Of a stretch of DNA of 21,344 nucleotides, positions 13,159 through 21,344 are shown one piece after another; position 1 is the stretch's first letter; every line of letters starts with the position of its first letter. Source of the DNA: an uncultured Lachnospiraceae bacterium (GTDB lineage Bacteria > Bacillota > Clostridia > Lachnospirales > Lachnospiraceae); the NCBI GenBank assembly GCA_910577115.1, contig CAJTMC010000055.1, positions 1-21,344 of the forward strand. The letters run 5' to 3'. Under the pieces are notes generated by a model. That model was given only the letters and a program-made list of their open reading frames with translations, searched no databases and had not been told where the DNA came from. The translations under genes and the position numbers were made by a program.

Positions 13159-16100
13159 TACGGGCAGGGTTATCAGTACAGCGTTACAGTTTATTGACGG
13201 TTTTACCAAGCCGTCAAAGGAAGTAATAAAAAACATGCAGAAAATGGCTAATAATATGAGCCGAAATGCAAAGGAAATACAGAAGGCAGGCAAGGTAATT
13301 TCTGACGTTGGTTCCGCGATGACTAAGGCGATTACTCTTCCGATCGTAGGAGTAGCAACGGCAGCGGTAAAAATGAGCAATGATTTTGAAAATGCTATGG
13401 CAAAAGTAAGCACTATTGCAGATACAACCAATACACCAATGGAGATGTTGAAAAAACAGGTTATTGACTTGTCAAATGCTGTGGGCGTAGGAGTGACGGA
13501 CATTGCGGAAGCGCAGTATCAGGCGATTTCGGCGGGGGTGGATACCGCATCAAGTGTTGATTTTGTAAGTGTGGCGGTGAAAGCGGCAAAGGGTGGTTTT
13601 ACAGATACCACGACTGCAGTTGACGGGTTGACGACAGTATTAAATGCGTACGGATTAGAGGCGGGCAAAGCGGCAGAAATCAGCGATCAGATGCTGGCGG
13701 CACAGAATTTCGGCAAGACTTCATTCGGGGATATGGCGAGCAGTATGGGAAAAGTAATCCCGATTGCGTCAAGTTTAAATGTTTCAACAGAAGAGTTGTT
13801 TGGAAGTATTGCGGTTCTTACGAAAAACGGAATTGCAACAAGTGAGGCAGTAACCGGATTAAAAGCGGCATATAGCAACATCTTAAAACCTTCGTCGGAT
13901 GCAAGTAAAACAGCGCAGCAATTGGGACTTGATTTTTCGTCGGCACACCTGCAAAGCGTAGGCTGGGCTAAATTTTTGGAGGAAATAAAGGAAAAGACAG
14001 GCGGGAACGCTGAAACAATGGCAAAACTGTTTGGATCTACGGAAGCGCTAAACAGTGTTACGGTTTTGGCGGGAAAAGGTTCTGCTGATTTTGCAAAGGC
14101 GCTTGACCTAATGGGGAAATCAGGCGGCATGACAACAGCTGCATATGAAAAAATGCTGACACCGGCAGAACGGATGAACATAGCGTTTAATAAGATAAAA
14201 AATTCGCTGATACAATTTGGCGCAGCACTAACACCGGTATTTGAGAAAGTGGCGGAAATAATCAGTGCAGTAGGCGATAGACTGAATAATTTAAGCGAAG
14301 GGCAGGTTGATGCTATTGTGAAATTTGCAACAACTGCAGCGGCGCTTGGTCCCGTAATAATGGTTTTCGGTAAAATGGTTTCAACGATTGGAAAAGTAAA
14401 AGAAAAATGTGCAGACGCAATAAAGGTATTTGCAAAATTCAAGGGGTTGGCAGGACTGATTGCAAGTCCCGCAGGCGTTGTAATCGGTGCACTGGCAGCA
14501 ATTGCATTAGCGGCGTTTCTGATAATAAGGAATTGGGATCAGGTCAAAGGTTTTTTGCAGGGCGTCGGGAACTGGTTCAAAAATGCGTTTGAAAAGGCCG
14601 GATTTTCGGTTGAGGGCTTTAAAAACAAATTTCAGTCAATTGCGGATACGGTCGGCAGCATAGCAGGGAAAATAAGCGGTTTTTGCAAGTCTGTAGCGTC
14701 AATATTCAAAAAGGAGTTTGCGGGCGATATAAAAGCAGGTGCGACGGAAGCGAGTGGCATCTTGGAAATGCTTGTAGGCGGAACGGTAGCAGCGTTTGAC
14801 GGAATTGTGACAGCAGTTGACAAAGGGTTACAGACGTTTGATGCGTTCTTAAGCTTTTTTACCGGTGCGTTTGCCGGAAATTGGAACAATGCGGCGCAGG
14901 GATTTAGAAACAGCCTGAAAAACATCTTTCCGCCGGATATAGCGGCAGGATTAACGAAAGCTTTTGACATGGTGTTGCCGGTAATAAAAGCGGCAGTATC
15001 AGGGATAAAGGAAATGTTTTCCGGACTCGTTCAGGATACAAAGAAGATATTTGGGGGCATTACGGAAATATTTAAGGGCATCGGCACCATGCTAAAGGGA
15101 ATATTCAGCGGCGATATAAAAACCGTTCTGAAAGGTTTCAAAACGGCAGCAGGTGGCATTGTTGACACCATAGGCAGTATATTCAAGGCAAATTTAAATG
15201 CCATAAAAAATTTCATCGTGGGTGCACTTTCAACATTTCTGCCGGAAAGCACTGTAAAGAAAATCGCAGGTGCTTTTGATGTTGTGGCGCGCGCATGGGA
15301 TATTGCGATTAATGCAGCAAAAGGCTGCATTGACGGTTTCGTGCAGGCGGTAGAACCGCTGATCGAAGACATAAAGACCGTTTTTAAAGGAGTAGCGCAG
15401 TTTGTAAAGGGTGCATTTAGCGGAGATTGGAAAGGCGCACTGAATGGATTGAAAACCGTTGCAGGCGGTGCGCTATCCGGCTTGGTGAATATCATAAAGG
15501 CACCGTTTAAGATGATAGCGAACGCAGTAAAGGGCGCACTGGATCCGCTAAAAAATACAATTAAAAATATTTTAGGCGGAATAGGAAATACAATCAGAAA
15601 TGTAATGTCAAAGTCCGGTGTTGATATGGGAAAGTTTGGCGATACGGTTAAAAATGTCACAACAAGGGTTAGCAGCATTATAAATGGATTAAAAACAATA
15701 TTCACTGTTGTATCCGGTGCAATTGGAAAAGTAGTTAAGGCAGTGTCAACAGTAATAGCAAAAGTTTTTGGAGTAGAGATAAGTGATAAGTGTTCCGCAG
15801 GAAAGGCGGCAATAACCGCATTTAAAGCAGTAGCGGGTGCGGTTTTTACGGCAATTGCAGACAAAATAAAAAAGACAATGAACATTGTCGTTCCGGTGGT
15901 AAAGGTTGCATTCAGCGCAATCAGTGGCGCAATTTCAGCGGCAGTGGACACTATATCATCAATCATAAGCGGCGTTATGACTGTTTTTGACGGGCTGATA
16001 ACTTTTATAACGGGCGTGTTTACCGGAAATTGGCGGCAGGCGTGGGAAGGCGTTGGAAGTATTTTCCAGGGCATTTTTGAAACATCAGCGGCAATCTGCA

Positions 16101-16519
16101 AAGCGCCTATGAATGCAATTATAGGTATTATAAACGGCGCGATAAGCGGCATTAACAAACTGGGGCTCACTATTCCGGAATGGGTGCCGGGAATAGGCGG
16201 GCAGTCTTTCAAAATCAATGTGCCGACGATACCGATGCTTTATAAAGGTACCGATAATTGGAAGGGCGGCGCGGCAATTATTCATGACCGGGGCGGCGAG
16301 ATCGTTGACCTGCCAAGAGGATCGAGGGTTTATCCGCATGATAAAAGTGTAGAAATGGCGCGGGAAGAGGGCGCAAGAAACGGGTCAGCATCTATACAAA
16401 TTACAATCCAAAAGCTGGCAGATAAAATAGAGGTGCGCAGCGATGAAGACATAGACCGTATAGCGGAAGCGTTGGCGTATAAGTTAAAGAAAGTGGCTTT
16501 AAATACGGGAACAGTATAA
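13151..16519 (+). CDS. Tail tape measure protein, TP901 type
   Basis: 1122 aa from GTG 13151 (overlaps the chaperone extension by 8 nt). Near the N-terminus lies the TP901/PhageMin_Tail core: DFENAMAKVSTIADTTNTPM, VGVTDIAEAQYQAISAGVDT, TTTAVDGLTTVLNAYGLEAG, and FGKTSFGDMASSMGKVIPIA, with later GKVSTIGKVK-like helices. The middle is long, helical and rich in G/A/F repeats of an F-(T/S/A)-G-(N/D)-(W/I) module. The C-terminal 60 residues (DNWKGGAAIIHDRGGEIVDL and PRGSRVYPHDKSVEMAREE) match the usual end of these proteins. By the common rule of about 1.5 angstrom per residue it would set a tail length near 165-170 nm (estimate). A hydrophobic segment near residues 440-460 (SPAGVVIGALAAIALAAFLI) could be a membrane segment used at injection. 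Confidence 0.95.
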   Translation: MINTGRVISTALQFIDGFTKPSKEVIKNMQKMANNMSRNAKEIQKAGKVISDVGSAMTKAITLPIVGVATAAVKMSNDFENAMAKVSTIADTTNTPMEMLKKQVIDLSNAVGVGVTDIAEAQYQAISAGVDTASSVDFVSVAVKAAKGGFTDTTTAVDGLTTVLNAYGLEAGKAAEISDQMLAAQNFGKTSFGDMASSMGKVIPIASSLNVSTEELFGSIAVLTKNGIATSEAVTGLKAAYSNILKPSSDASKTAQQLGLDFSSAHLQSVGWAKFLEEIKEKTGGNAETMAKLFGSTEALNSVTVLAGKGSADFAKALDLMGKSGGMTTAAYEKMLTPAERMNIAFNKIKNSLIQFGAALTPVFEKVAEIISAVGDRLNNLSEGQVDAIVKFATTAAALGPVIMVFGKMVSTIGKVKEKCADAIKVFAKFKGLAGLIASPAGVVIGALAAIALAAFLIIRNWDQVKGFLQGVGNWFKNAFEKAGFSVEGFKNKFQSIADTVGSIAGKISGFCKSVASIFKKEFAGDIKAGATEASGILEMLVGGTVAAFDGIVTAVDKGLQTFDAFLSFFTGAFAGNWNNAAQGFRNSLKNIFPPDIAAGLTKAFDMVLPVIKAAVSGIKEMFSGLVQDTKKIFGGITEIFKGIGTMLKGIFSGDIKTVLKGFKTAAGGIVDTIGSIFKANLNAIKNFIVGALSTFLPESTVKKIAGAFDVVARAWDIAINAAKGCIDGFVQAVEPLIEDIKTVFKGVAQFVKGAFSGDWKGALNGLKTVAGGALSGLVNIIKAPFKMIANAVKGALDPLKNTIKNILGGIGNTIRNVMSKSGVDMGKFGDTVKNVTTRVSSIINGLKTIFTVVSGAIGKVVKAVSTVIAKVFGVEISDKCSAGKAAITAFKAVAGAVFTAIADKIKKTMNIVVPVVKVAFSAISGAISAAVDTISSIISGVMTVFDGLITFITGVFTGNWRQAWEGVGSIFQGIFETSAAICKAPMNAIIGIINGAISGINKLGLTIPEWVPGIGGQSFKINVPTIPMLYKGTDNWKGGAAIIHDRGGEIVDLPRGSRVYPHDKSVEMAREEGARNGSASIQITIQKLADKIEVRSDEDIDRIAEALAYKLKKVALNTGTV

Positions 16520-16531
16520 GGAGGCAGTAAG

Positions 16532-17146
16532 ATGGAAATTTGGCTGAAACAGGGCAGTGTGAGTTTCAGATTTGCAGTTTTGCCGCCTGAATATGAAGTG
16601 ACAAGCGAAAGCGGTAATACACAGGTAATTATTAACGCTTTGGGTGAAATAAGTTTATTGGGAAAGAGAAAGCTGAAAAATATTTCATTTTCCTCTTTTT
16701 TTCCGGAGGAAAAATATTATTTCTGTGAATACACATCGTTCCCAACGCCTTCCGAGAGTGTGGAAATCATTGAAGGAATGAAGAATAACGGCGTCCTGCA
16801 GCTTGTGATGACCGGAACACCCGTCAATATGGACTGCACCATAGAAAGTTTTGTATGGGGTGAAAATGACTGCACAAAGGATATTAATTTTACCATTGAA
16901 TTCAAAGAATACAGGAAAGTTGTGGTAAAAAACATAAGTGCGGCGACTGCAGAACCGCAGCGTGCCGCAAAGGAAGTCAAAAGCACTACATACACCGTTG
17001 TAAAAGGCGACAATCTAAGCAAAATTGCGAAAAATCTGACTGGAAACAGTGGAAACTGGAAAACAATTTACGAACAGAATAAAGGGGTAATAGGTGGAAA
17101 TCCAAACCTGATATATCCCGGACAACAACTGGTGATTAACGTATGA
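16532..17146 (+). CDS. Baseplate protein with LysM domain, XkdP-like
   Basis: 204 aa. Starts MEIWLKQGSVSFRFAVLPPE, then NISFSSFFPEEKYYF, the N-terminal fold of XkdP/gp53-like proteins that join the tube to the baseplate hub. Residues 153-203 are a LysM domain (TYTVVKGDNLSKIAKNLTGN, then WKTIYEQNKGVIGGNPNLIY and PGQQLVI), a peptidoglycan-binding unit. Start ATG 16532 has AAGGAGGCAG before it. Stop overlaps the next ATG (ATGA at 17143-17146). Confidence 0.9.
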   Translation: MEIWLKQGSVSFRFAVLPPEYEVTSESGNTQVIINALGEISLLGKRKLKNISFSSFFPEEKYYFCEYTSFPTPSESVEIIEGMKNNGVLQLVMTGTPVNMDCTIESFVWGENDCTKDINFTIEFKEYRKVVVKNISAATAEPQRAAKEVKSTTYTVVKGDNLSKIAKNLTGNSGNWKTIYEQNKGVIGGNPNLIYPGQQLVINV

Positions 17147-18141
17147 AAATAAATTGGATCAGGAATGAAAAAGGAATCACGCATATAAGCGATATAACAG
17201 AAACTGTCTCAAGCGTGGCATGGTCCGGTTCTGTATCACAGGCGGCACGTATTGCGGAAATTGCGGTGATTAATGCACCAAATGATGTAAACATAACGGC
17301 TCTGAAACTGAATATAGGGGCGGGTGACGCGATAGAATTGCGTGAAAATGAAACTGTGATATTTTTTGGGGAAGTGCAGAGCGCAAAGAAAGCAAGCGAG
17401 ACGGGAACGATAACGTATACCTGTTACGATTTGCTGAACCACCTGTTAAAAAGTACGGGAGTTTATAATTTTTCCAACACGACGGCGGAAAGGATTACGA
17501 GGAAAGTATGCGCGGATTTGGAAATCAGGACGGGAAACATAGCAGAAACAAAAGCTACGATTAAAAAAATGATACTGGACGGCGATACGTTTTACGACAT
17601 TATCATGAAAGCTTATACAAAAGCATCCGAGCAAACAGGCAAAAAATACATCTGCCGCATGAACGGTGCAGAGCTGTCAGTTGAGGAAAAAGGCACTGTC
17701 GTAAAAAATTTTATCCTTGCGGAGGAATACAACATAACAAATGCTGCGTATGAAGAAACCATTGAAAATATGGTGAATGTGGTAAAAATTTACGATGATA
17801 AAGGCATACAGATTGACGAAGTGAGAGAAAATGAACTGACTGCCCGATATGGAATTTATCAGAGGATTTATAAAAAAGAAAGCGGCATAAATGCACAGGC
17901 AGCGGCGAAAGGTATGCTGAATGGAGTGGAGAAACATGTGACACTTGATGGAATAAACGGCGATTTACAGTGTATTGCAGGTAATGGAGTAGTGGTTTAC
18001 GACGGGGCAACCGGCTTAAACGGACTGTTTTGGATTGACAGTGATACGCACACTTGGGAAAACGGCACGCACGTAATGAGCTTGGAGCTGAATTTCAAAA
18101 ATATTATGGACAGCAAAGAGTATACGGAGGCAAAGAAATAA
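17143..18141 (+). CDS. Baseplate hub protein, XkdQ-like
   Basis: 332 aa, ATG 17143 overlapping XkdP's stop. Begins MKINWIRNEKGITHISDITE, and has AIELRENETVIFFGEVQSAK, TYTCYDLLNHLLKSTGVYNF and ILAEEYNITNAAYEETIENM, MVNVVKIYDDKG, and the end GLFWIDSDTHTWENGTHVMS, all typical of the XkdQ/YqbQ family, which are gp27/gpD-like hub proteins at the tail tip. Length fits the family. ATGA coupling to XkdP supports one functional pair. Confidence 0.9.
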   Translation: MKINWIRNEKGITHISDITETVSSVAWSGSVSQAARIAEIAVINAPNDVNITALKLNIGAGDAIELRENETVIFFGEVQSAKKASETGTITYTCYDLLNHLLKSTGVYNFSNTTAERITRKVCADLEIRTGNIAETKATIKKMILDGDTFYDIIMKAYTKASEQTGKKYICRMNGAELSVEEKGTVVKNFILAEEYNITNAAYEETIENMVNVVKIYDDKGIQIDEVRENELTARYGIYQRIYKKESGINAQAAAKGMLNGVEKHVTLDGINGDLQCIAGNGVVVYDGATGLNGLFWIDSDTHTWENGTHVMSLELNFKNIMDSKEYTEAKK

Positions 18142-18155
18142 AAGGAGGGACGTGC

Positions 18156-18425
18156 GTGAATGCATATGAGGAACTATTAGGCGTGATGAGGAATGAGGGG
18201 AGTAAGGATAATACTGCCCCGATCCAAATCGGGGTTATGACGGGGGTGGACAGTTGCAAAATAGGAAAATTGAAATTATCAGGCGACGACTTGAGAATTG
18301 CAGAGCATCTTAAGACAGGATATAACAGCAAGGATATATTTGTGGAACCTTTAAAAAGTGGTGACGAAGTAGCTGCGTATCGAATAAACGATGAATTATA
18401 TATCATATTGGAAAGGCTGGTGTAA
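18156..18425 (+). CDS. DUF2577 baseplate protein, XkdR-like
   Basis: 89 aa from GTG 18156 with AGGAGGG (18143-18149) 6-7 nt upstream; the same frame stays open upstream inside XkdQ but that is not the gene. VNAYEELLGVMRNEGSKDNT, then APIQIGVMTGVDSCKIGKLK and the end SGDEVAAYRINDELYIILER show the DUF2577 pattern: a helix, a G-x-V/I-x-S/T segment and a final strand reporting 'GD-V' then 'Y-IL'. In PBSX and relatives these small beta proteins sit between the hub and gp25-like genes, as here. Role in the tail tip is structural. Confidence 0.85.
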   Translation: MNAYEELLGVMRNEGSKDNTAPIQIGVMTGVDSCKIGKLKLSGDDLRIAEHLKTGYNSKDIFVEPLKSGDEVAAYRINDELYIILERLV

Positions 18426-18427
18426 GC

Positions 18428-18847
18428 ATGGGACTGTTTCCGGCATATATAGAAAACGGCATACAATCGCAGGCAACAAAAAAGCAGGTTATTCCGAAGG
18501 AATACGGAATGGATTTTGAAACCGGACAGTTAACAGGCGAAATTGTGGAAGGGTTAGAAGCTGTAAAGGTTTGGATATGGCTTGCACTTCAGATACCGCG
18601 TTACCGACACTATATATACACATGGGACTATGGAAATGAGTTCGAGGACTTGATGGGGCGGAGTTACACAAAAGAGTATATCGAGTCACAAGCGCGCCGG
18701 ATGACGGAGGATTGCTTGTTTATTAACGAGAATATACGGGGTATTTCCGATTTTAGCGCAGATATGGAAAAGGATGTCTTAACCATATCGTTTACGGCAG
18801 AAACAATATATGGAGACATAGATTTTAAGCAACATATGATTGTATGA
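18428..18847 (+). CDS. DUF2634 baseplate wedge protein, XkdS/gp25-like
   Basis: 139 aa. ATG 18428 directly after XkdR. Starts MGLFPAYIENGIQSQATKKQ, then EYGMDFETGQLTGEIVEGLE and AVKVWIWLALQIPRYRHYIY, TWDYGNEFEDLMGRSYTKEY. This is the DUF2634/XkdS signature, equivalent to T4 gp25 and related wedge proteins. Ends with ISFTAETIYGDIDF. It is followed by a 29-nt gap holding the XkdT ribosome binding site. Confidence 0.92.
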   Translation: MGLFPAYIENGIQSQATKKQVIPKEYGMDFETGQLTGEIVEGLEAVKVWIWLALQIPRYRHYIYTWDYGNEFEDLMGRSYTKEYIESQARRMTEDCLFINENIRGISDFSADMEKDVLTISFTAETIYGDIDFKQHMIV

Positions 18848-18876
18848 GACTGATAAAATAAGGAGGTGGCAGCACG

Positions 18877-19941
18877 TTGTTTGAGGATAAAACACAGGAT
18901 AACATAATGACTGGTTTGAAAAATACAGTAAGCGGTGACATTAGCACAGAGGAAGGAACACTGATTGATCACTCGCTCAGAGGGGCTGCGGCAGAATTTG
19001 AACAGGCATATATTGAATTGGGATTAATTGACCAAAACGGATATGTAGGGACAGCAGACAGGGAACATTTGATATTAAGGGCAAAAGAAAGAGGAATAGA
19101 ACCGCTTCCGGCTTCCAATGCCGTATGGAAAGCGGAATTTAATATTGAGGTAGCTTTAAATACTCGTTTTTCTGCGGGTGAATTGACCTATATATGTGTA
19201 AAAAAAATAGAAGCGAAAGAATACCGGCTTATGTGCGAACAAAAGGGCACAAGAGGGAATGTGAAGCGAGGCGAATTAATGCCGATAGAATACATTGAAG
19301 ATTTTGATTCCGGAGAACTGACAGAACTGTTAATACCGGCGCGGGACGTTGAAGAAACGGAGGATTTCCGCGCACGCTATATTTCCATTGTATCAGAAGT
19401 ACAGGCATTTGGCGGAAATCGTTCACAGTATAAATCTGTAATGCGTGAAATAGATGGTGTTGGAGCCTGTAAAATATACCGCGTTACCGAGAAACAAAGA
19501 AGAATTAAAATTTTTTTCCTGAACAATATGTATAAAACACCAAGCCAATCCCTTGTAGAAGATGTGCAGGAAATCATGGATCCGATTGGTAAACAGGGGG
19601 AAGGGGAGGGGAAAGCACCAATATTTCATATCGTGGATATTTACCCCTGCATATCAGAAACGGTAATAACAGAGGCGAAAATAACGATAGATACCGGTTA
19701 TGTATGGGAGGACTTGTTACCGAGTATACAAGAAAAAATAGATAATTACTTTTTGGAGTTGGCGAAAAGTTGGGAGAATGAGGAATACATAACCGTAAGA
19801 ATATTAAAGGTAAATGCAGCGATCGCAGGTGTGGAGGGGATTGTAGATGTGCAGGACACAGCTTTAAACGGTAAAAAGGAAAACCTGTTATTGGATCCGA
19901 ACGCAATACCGATTAGGGGGGTGGTTGTATGCAGACATTAA
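18877..19941 (+). CDS. Baseplate J-like protein, XkdT
   Basis: 354 aa from TTG 18877, with AGGAGGTGG (18861-18869) about 10 nt ahead; no other start fits. DKTQDNIMTGLKNTVSGDIS, then EEGTLIDHSLRGAAAEFEQA, then FNIEVALNTRFSAGELTYIC, VEETEDFRARYISIVSEVQA and FGGNRSQYKSVMREIDGVGA form the gp47/Mu gp47/XkdT baseplate J pattern, with its internal NRxxYKxxxxxIDGVG motif. The protein forms the wedge ring linking the hub to fibres. Its end overlaps the XkdU-like gene by 13 nt. Confidence 0.93.
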   Translation: MFEDKTQDNIMTGLKNTVSGDISTEEGTLIDHSLRGAAAEFEQAYIELGLIDQNGYVGTADREHLILRAKERGIEPLPASNAVWKAEFNIEVALNTRFSAGELTYICVKKIEAKEYRLMCEQKGTRGNVKRGELMPIEYIEDFDSGELTELLIPARDVEETEDFRARYISIVSEVQAFGGNRSQYKSVMREIDGVGACKIYRVTEKQRRIKIFFLNNMYKTPSQSLVEDVQEIMDPIGKQGEGEGKAPIFHIVDIYPCISETVITEAKITIDTGYVWEDLLPSIQEKIDNYFLELAKSWENEEYITVRILKVNAAIAGVEGIVDVQDTALNGKKENLLLDPNAIPIRGVVVCRH

Positions 19942-20684
19942 TATTAAATCATTATCCGCCTGTAATACAACAAATCAGGGAAATACAGCAGATTGCAAAT
20001 GCAGAGGATATAGAATTTTCAAAACTGAATAGGGCAATTGACAGAGTGATTAAAAATATGTTCATATTCACATCAGACGAAACAGGGGTCGCAAGATTTG
20101 AGGCAATTTTAGGGATAATACCCAAAAAAGGACAAACACTTGATGATCGAAAGCTCTACATATTATTATTGCAAAATCGTCGAAAAATGAGCCTGCAGGA
20201 AATGAGAAAATTATTATCGGAGAACGCAGGCGAAATCGAACTGATTGCAGATTACGAAAAAGAAGAAATAACGGTAAAGGTAGGGAAGGATGTTATTAAT
20301 ATAGGCATGCTGTTTGAAATGCTGAATGACATCATACCATTGCACATACTTATTTTCTTCGGAATGGAAATTGCAGTAATAACAGAATTTAAAGAAATGG
20401 CAAAAGAATTGGTGCTGGAAACTACTGCAAAGTGGGAGAAATCACCATGTAAATGGTATCTTGACGGTTCGGTAAAATTGGACGGCAGCAGATTGCTTAA
20501 CGGTGCCGCTTTGGAACCGCCAATAATCACAGAAATTGAGATGGAAAACACTATAGAAACTGCAACCGATACATTTGAAGATGCGGAACTGACAGCACAA
20601 AAAAACTTATGGTATCTTGACGGTTCGGTAAAACTGGACGGCAGCAGATTGCTCAATGCAGAAATTTACGAGGAGGTAATCTAG
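19929..20684 (+). CDS. XkdU/DUF2313-like baseplate protein with C-terminal repeats
   Basis: 251 aa. The N-terminal 150 residues (LNHYPPVIQQIREIQQIANA, then FTSDETGVARFEAILGIIPK, DRKLYILLLQNRRKMSLQEM, PLHILIFFGME) match the DUF2313/YmfQ/XkdU family that adapts fibres to the baseplate. From about residue 176 on, the protein carries two identical 16-aa segments WYLDGSVKLDGSRLLN, at about 176-191 and 228-243, joined by an acidic threonine-rich linker. Each has two LDGS turns. These do not belong to the DUF2313 core and look like a small added repeat unit, of the kind also seen on Clostridia phage tail proteins. Ends with TAG; next gene starts 3 nt later. Confidence 0.85.
   Translation: MQTLILNHYPPVIQQIREIQQIANAEDIEFSKLNRAIDRVIKNMFIFTSDETGVARFEAILGIIPKKGQTLDDRKLYILLLQNRRKMSLQEMRKLLSENAGEIELIADYEKEEITVKVGKDVINIGMLFEMLNDIIPLHILIFFGMEIAVITEFKEMAKELVLETTAKWEKSPCKWYLDGSVKLDGSRLLNGAALEPPIITEIEMENTIETATDTFEDAELTAQKNLWYLDGSVKLDGSRLLNAEIYEEVI
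20454..20500 (+). repeat. 47-bp direct repeat, copy A
   Basis: Begins TGGTATCTTGACGGTTCGGT. Matches copy B at 20610-20656 except for two synonymous changes. Encodes WYLDGSVKLDGSRLL plus the start of the N codon. Confidence 0.9.
20610..20656 (+). repeat. 47-bp direct repeat, copy B
   Basis: Second copy, 156 bp (52 codons) downstream of copy A, in the same reading frame. The two differences (TTG/CTG and CTT/CTC) are silent. The DNA between the copies is unrelated. Confidence 0.9.
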
Positions 20685-20686
20685 AA

Positions 20687-21067
20687 ATGTCAGCAGCAAT
20701 TACAACGATAAAATCTAAAAGAAAAATGCTGCTTGCACGCGCAGGCGCGGCAACACTTCCACCAATAACAAAAATGGCTTTTGGGAACGGAGGTGTTGAC
20801 GCAGGAGGGGCAGTAATAGAACTGACAGAAGAACAGGAAAACTTAAAAAGTGAACTTTACCGAAAAGACATAACAAAATATGAGATTGTGAGCGACACAC
20901 AGGTAACATATTATTGCCATTTGTCAGAAAGTGAATTAATAGGTGAACGAATTAGTGAGCTTGCACTTGTAGACAGTGAAGGAGATATAGTTACCATTAA
21001 AAATTTTAGAGTTAAGGAAAAAGACGGAGATTTTGCCTTTACTTTTAAAATAAATGACACTATGTAG
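20687..21067 (+). CDS. Tail-collar fibre-like protein, N-terminal type
   Basis: 126 aa. Starts ATG 20687, 3 nt after the previous stop, with GGAGG upstream in the previous gene. It has the phage tail-collar fibre domain layout: AAITTIKSKRKMLLARAGAA, then ITKMAFGNGGVDAGG, then TQVTYYCHLSESELIGERIS and ELALVDSEGDIVTIKNF, which resembles the N-terminal attachment domain of tail fibres (the 'FGxGG' turn and 'iaElaLyd' strand). Unlike most family members the protein ends right after this domain, so the shaft and tip, if present, must be on a separate protein. Confidence 0.75.
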   Translation: MSAAITTIKSKRKMLLARAGAATLPPITKMAFGNGGVDAGGAVIELTEEQENLKSELYRKDITKYEIVSDTQVTYYCHLSESELIGERISELALVDSEGDIVTIKNFRVKEKDGDFAFTFKINDTM

Positions 21068-21083
21068 GTGTGAGGAGGCGAAC

Positions 21084-21344
21084 ATGAAATCTTATACGAA
21101 AACAGATCCAGTTTTTTCAAAATCTATAAAAATAACGGAGGTTACAGATGCGGGGCATGCAGATTTTATAAACGAGGCGCCTAAGCAATTACTGGAAAAC
21201 ACGCTTGTAAATCATGAAGAGATTCAGCAGGCGGCCAACGCAGAGCTCGTAGAGTATGCCTTTTATTCCGTATTTACAAAAATGCCGGAAAATGAAGAAA
21301 AAGCAATGACACTGGAGGAAATCAACACAGCTATAAGTACGGCA
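21084..21344 (+). CDS. Start of a tail fibre-region protein, cut by window end
   Basis: 87 codons, open to the last base. ATG 21084 has GAGGAGG just upstream. It begins MKSYTKTDPVFSKSIKITEV, then TDAGHADFINEAPKQLLENT. The ADFINEAPKQLLENT segment, with a residue pattern near 'H-A-D-x-x-N-x-x-x-x-x-L-L-x-N', is common near the start of Clostridia phage fibre-associated proteins (recalled, not searched). The remainder is helical. No catalytic or receptor motif can be read from this fragment. Confidence 0.6.
   Translation, partial: MKSYTKTDPVFSKSIKITEVTDAGHADFINEAPKQLLENTLVNHEEIQQAANAELVEYAFYSVFTKMPENEEKAMTLEEINTAISTA

Noticed and set aside
15031..16218. Long minus-strand open frame of 395 codons, and similar ones at 13687-14442, 3210-3842 and 9606-10208
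   Set aside because: They lie wholly or mostly across strong plus-strand structural genes, encode low-complexity or unrecognisable protein, and lack ribosome sites; they follow from codon bias of the real genes.
20454..20656. Diversity-generating retroelement repeat pair
   Set aside because: The two copies are nearly identical with silent differences only, there is no adenine-specific variation and no reverse transcriptase in the window.
10897..20684. Tailocin (headless contractile particle)
   Set aside because: A full packaging and head set (terminase, portal, protease, capsid, neck genes) is present, so this is a phage; the portal lesion alone does not make it a dedicated tailocin.

Overview
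The window is the late (virion morphogenesis) region of a temperate contractile-tailed phage, most likely an integrated prophage, from a low-to-middle GC Firmicute. A gut Clostridia / Lachnospiraceae-type host is my best inference. It rests on the P27-type small terminase, the HK97-type head genes, a PBSX/Xkd-like contractile tail and AGGAGG-type ribosome binding sites. No host gene, attachment site, integrase or lysis gene is visible.

Layout: (1) 30-1786 holds the end of the early/middle region: a DUF3102-like phage protein and an ArpU/sigma-like late-transcription regulator. (2) 1787-2893 has no large gene but is densely organised. It contains a probable complete type I toxin-antitoxin locus (26-aa holin-like toxin at 1912-1992, an antisense RNA promoter on the minus strand, two terminators, and a 5'/3' mRNA fold-back). 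Next comes a 36-aa membrane peptide behind a perfect TTGACA-17-TATAAT promoter with an operator-like inverted repeat, then a 55-aa two-helix membrane protein translationally overlapped with a small XRE regulator. A last promoter with its own inverted repeat fires straight into a strong terminator at 2852-2893. (3) 2914-5776 is the packaging module: HNH endonuclease, a cos-like intergenic segment, TerS (P27) and TerL. (4) 5773-10882 is the head and neck: portal (split by an in-frame TAG), ClpP-like prohead protease, HK97-fold major capsid protein with a C-terminal extension, gp6-like connector, head closure, gp10-like protein, tail terminator. (5) 10897-16519 is the tail: sheath, tube, tail assembly chaperone with a -1 frameshift signal (A AAA AAC), and a 1122-aa tape measure. 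(6) 16532-20684 is the baseplate: XkdP (LysM), XkdQ, XkdR (DUF2577), XkdS (DUF2634), XkdT (baseplate J), XkdU (DUF2313), ending in near-identical 47-bp repeats. (7) 20687-21344 starts the tail fibre region and runs off the window.

The late genes are all on the plus strand, with short gaps or overlaps (several ATGA junctions), consistent with one long late transcript read in order packaging, head, neck, tail, baseplate, fibre. The regulator at 1214-1786 and the promoter/terminator leader at 2797-2893 sit where a late-gene switch would be expected.

The points most worth a second look are the type I toxin-antitoxin locus with its apparent RNA switch, the accessory membrane-peptide/XRE cassette, the amber codon at a conserved portal tryptophan position, and the well-formed frameshift signal in the chaperone gene.
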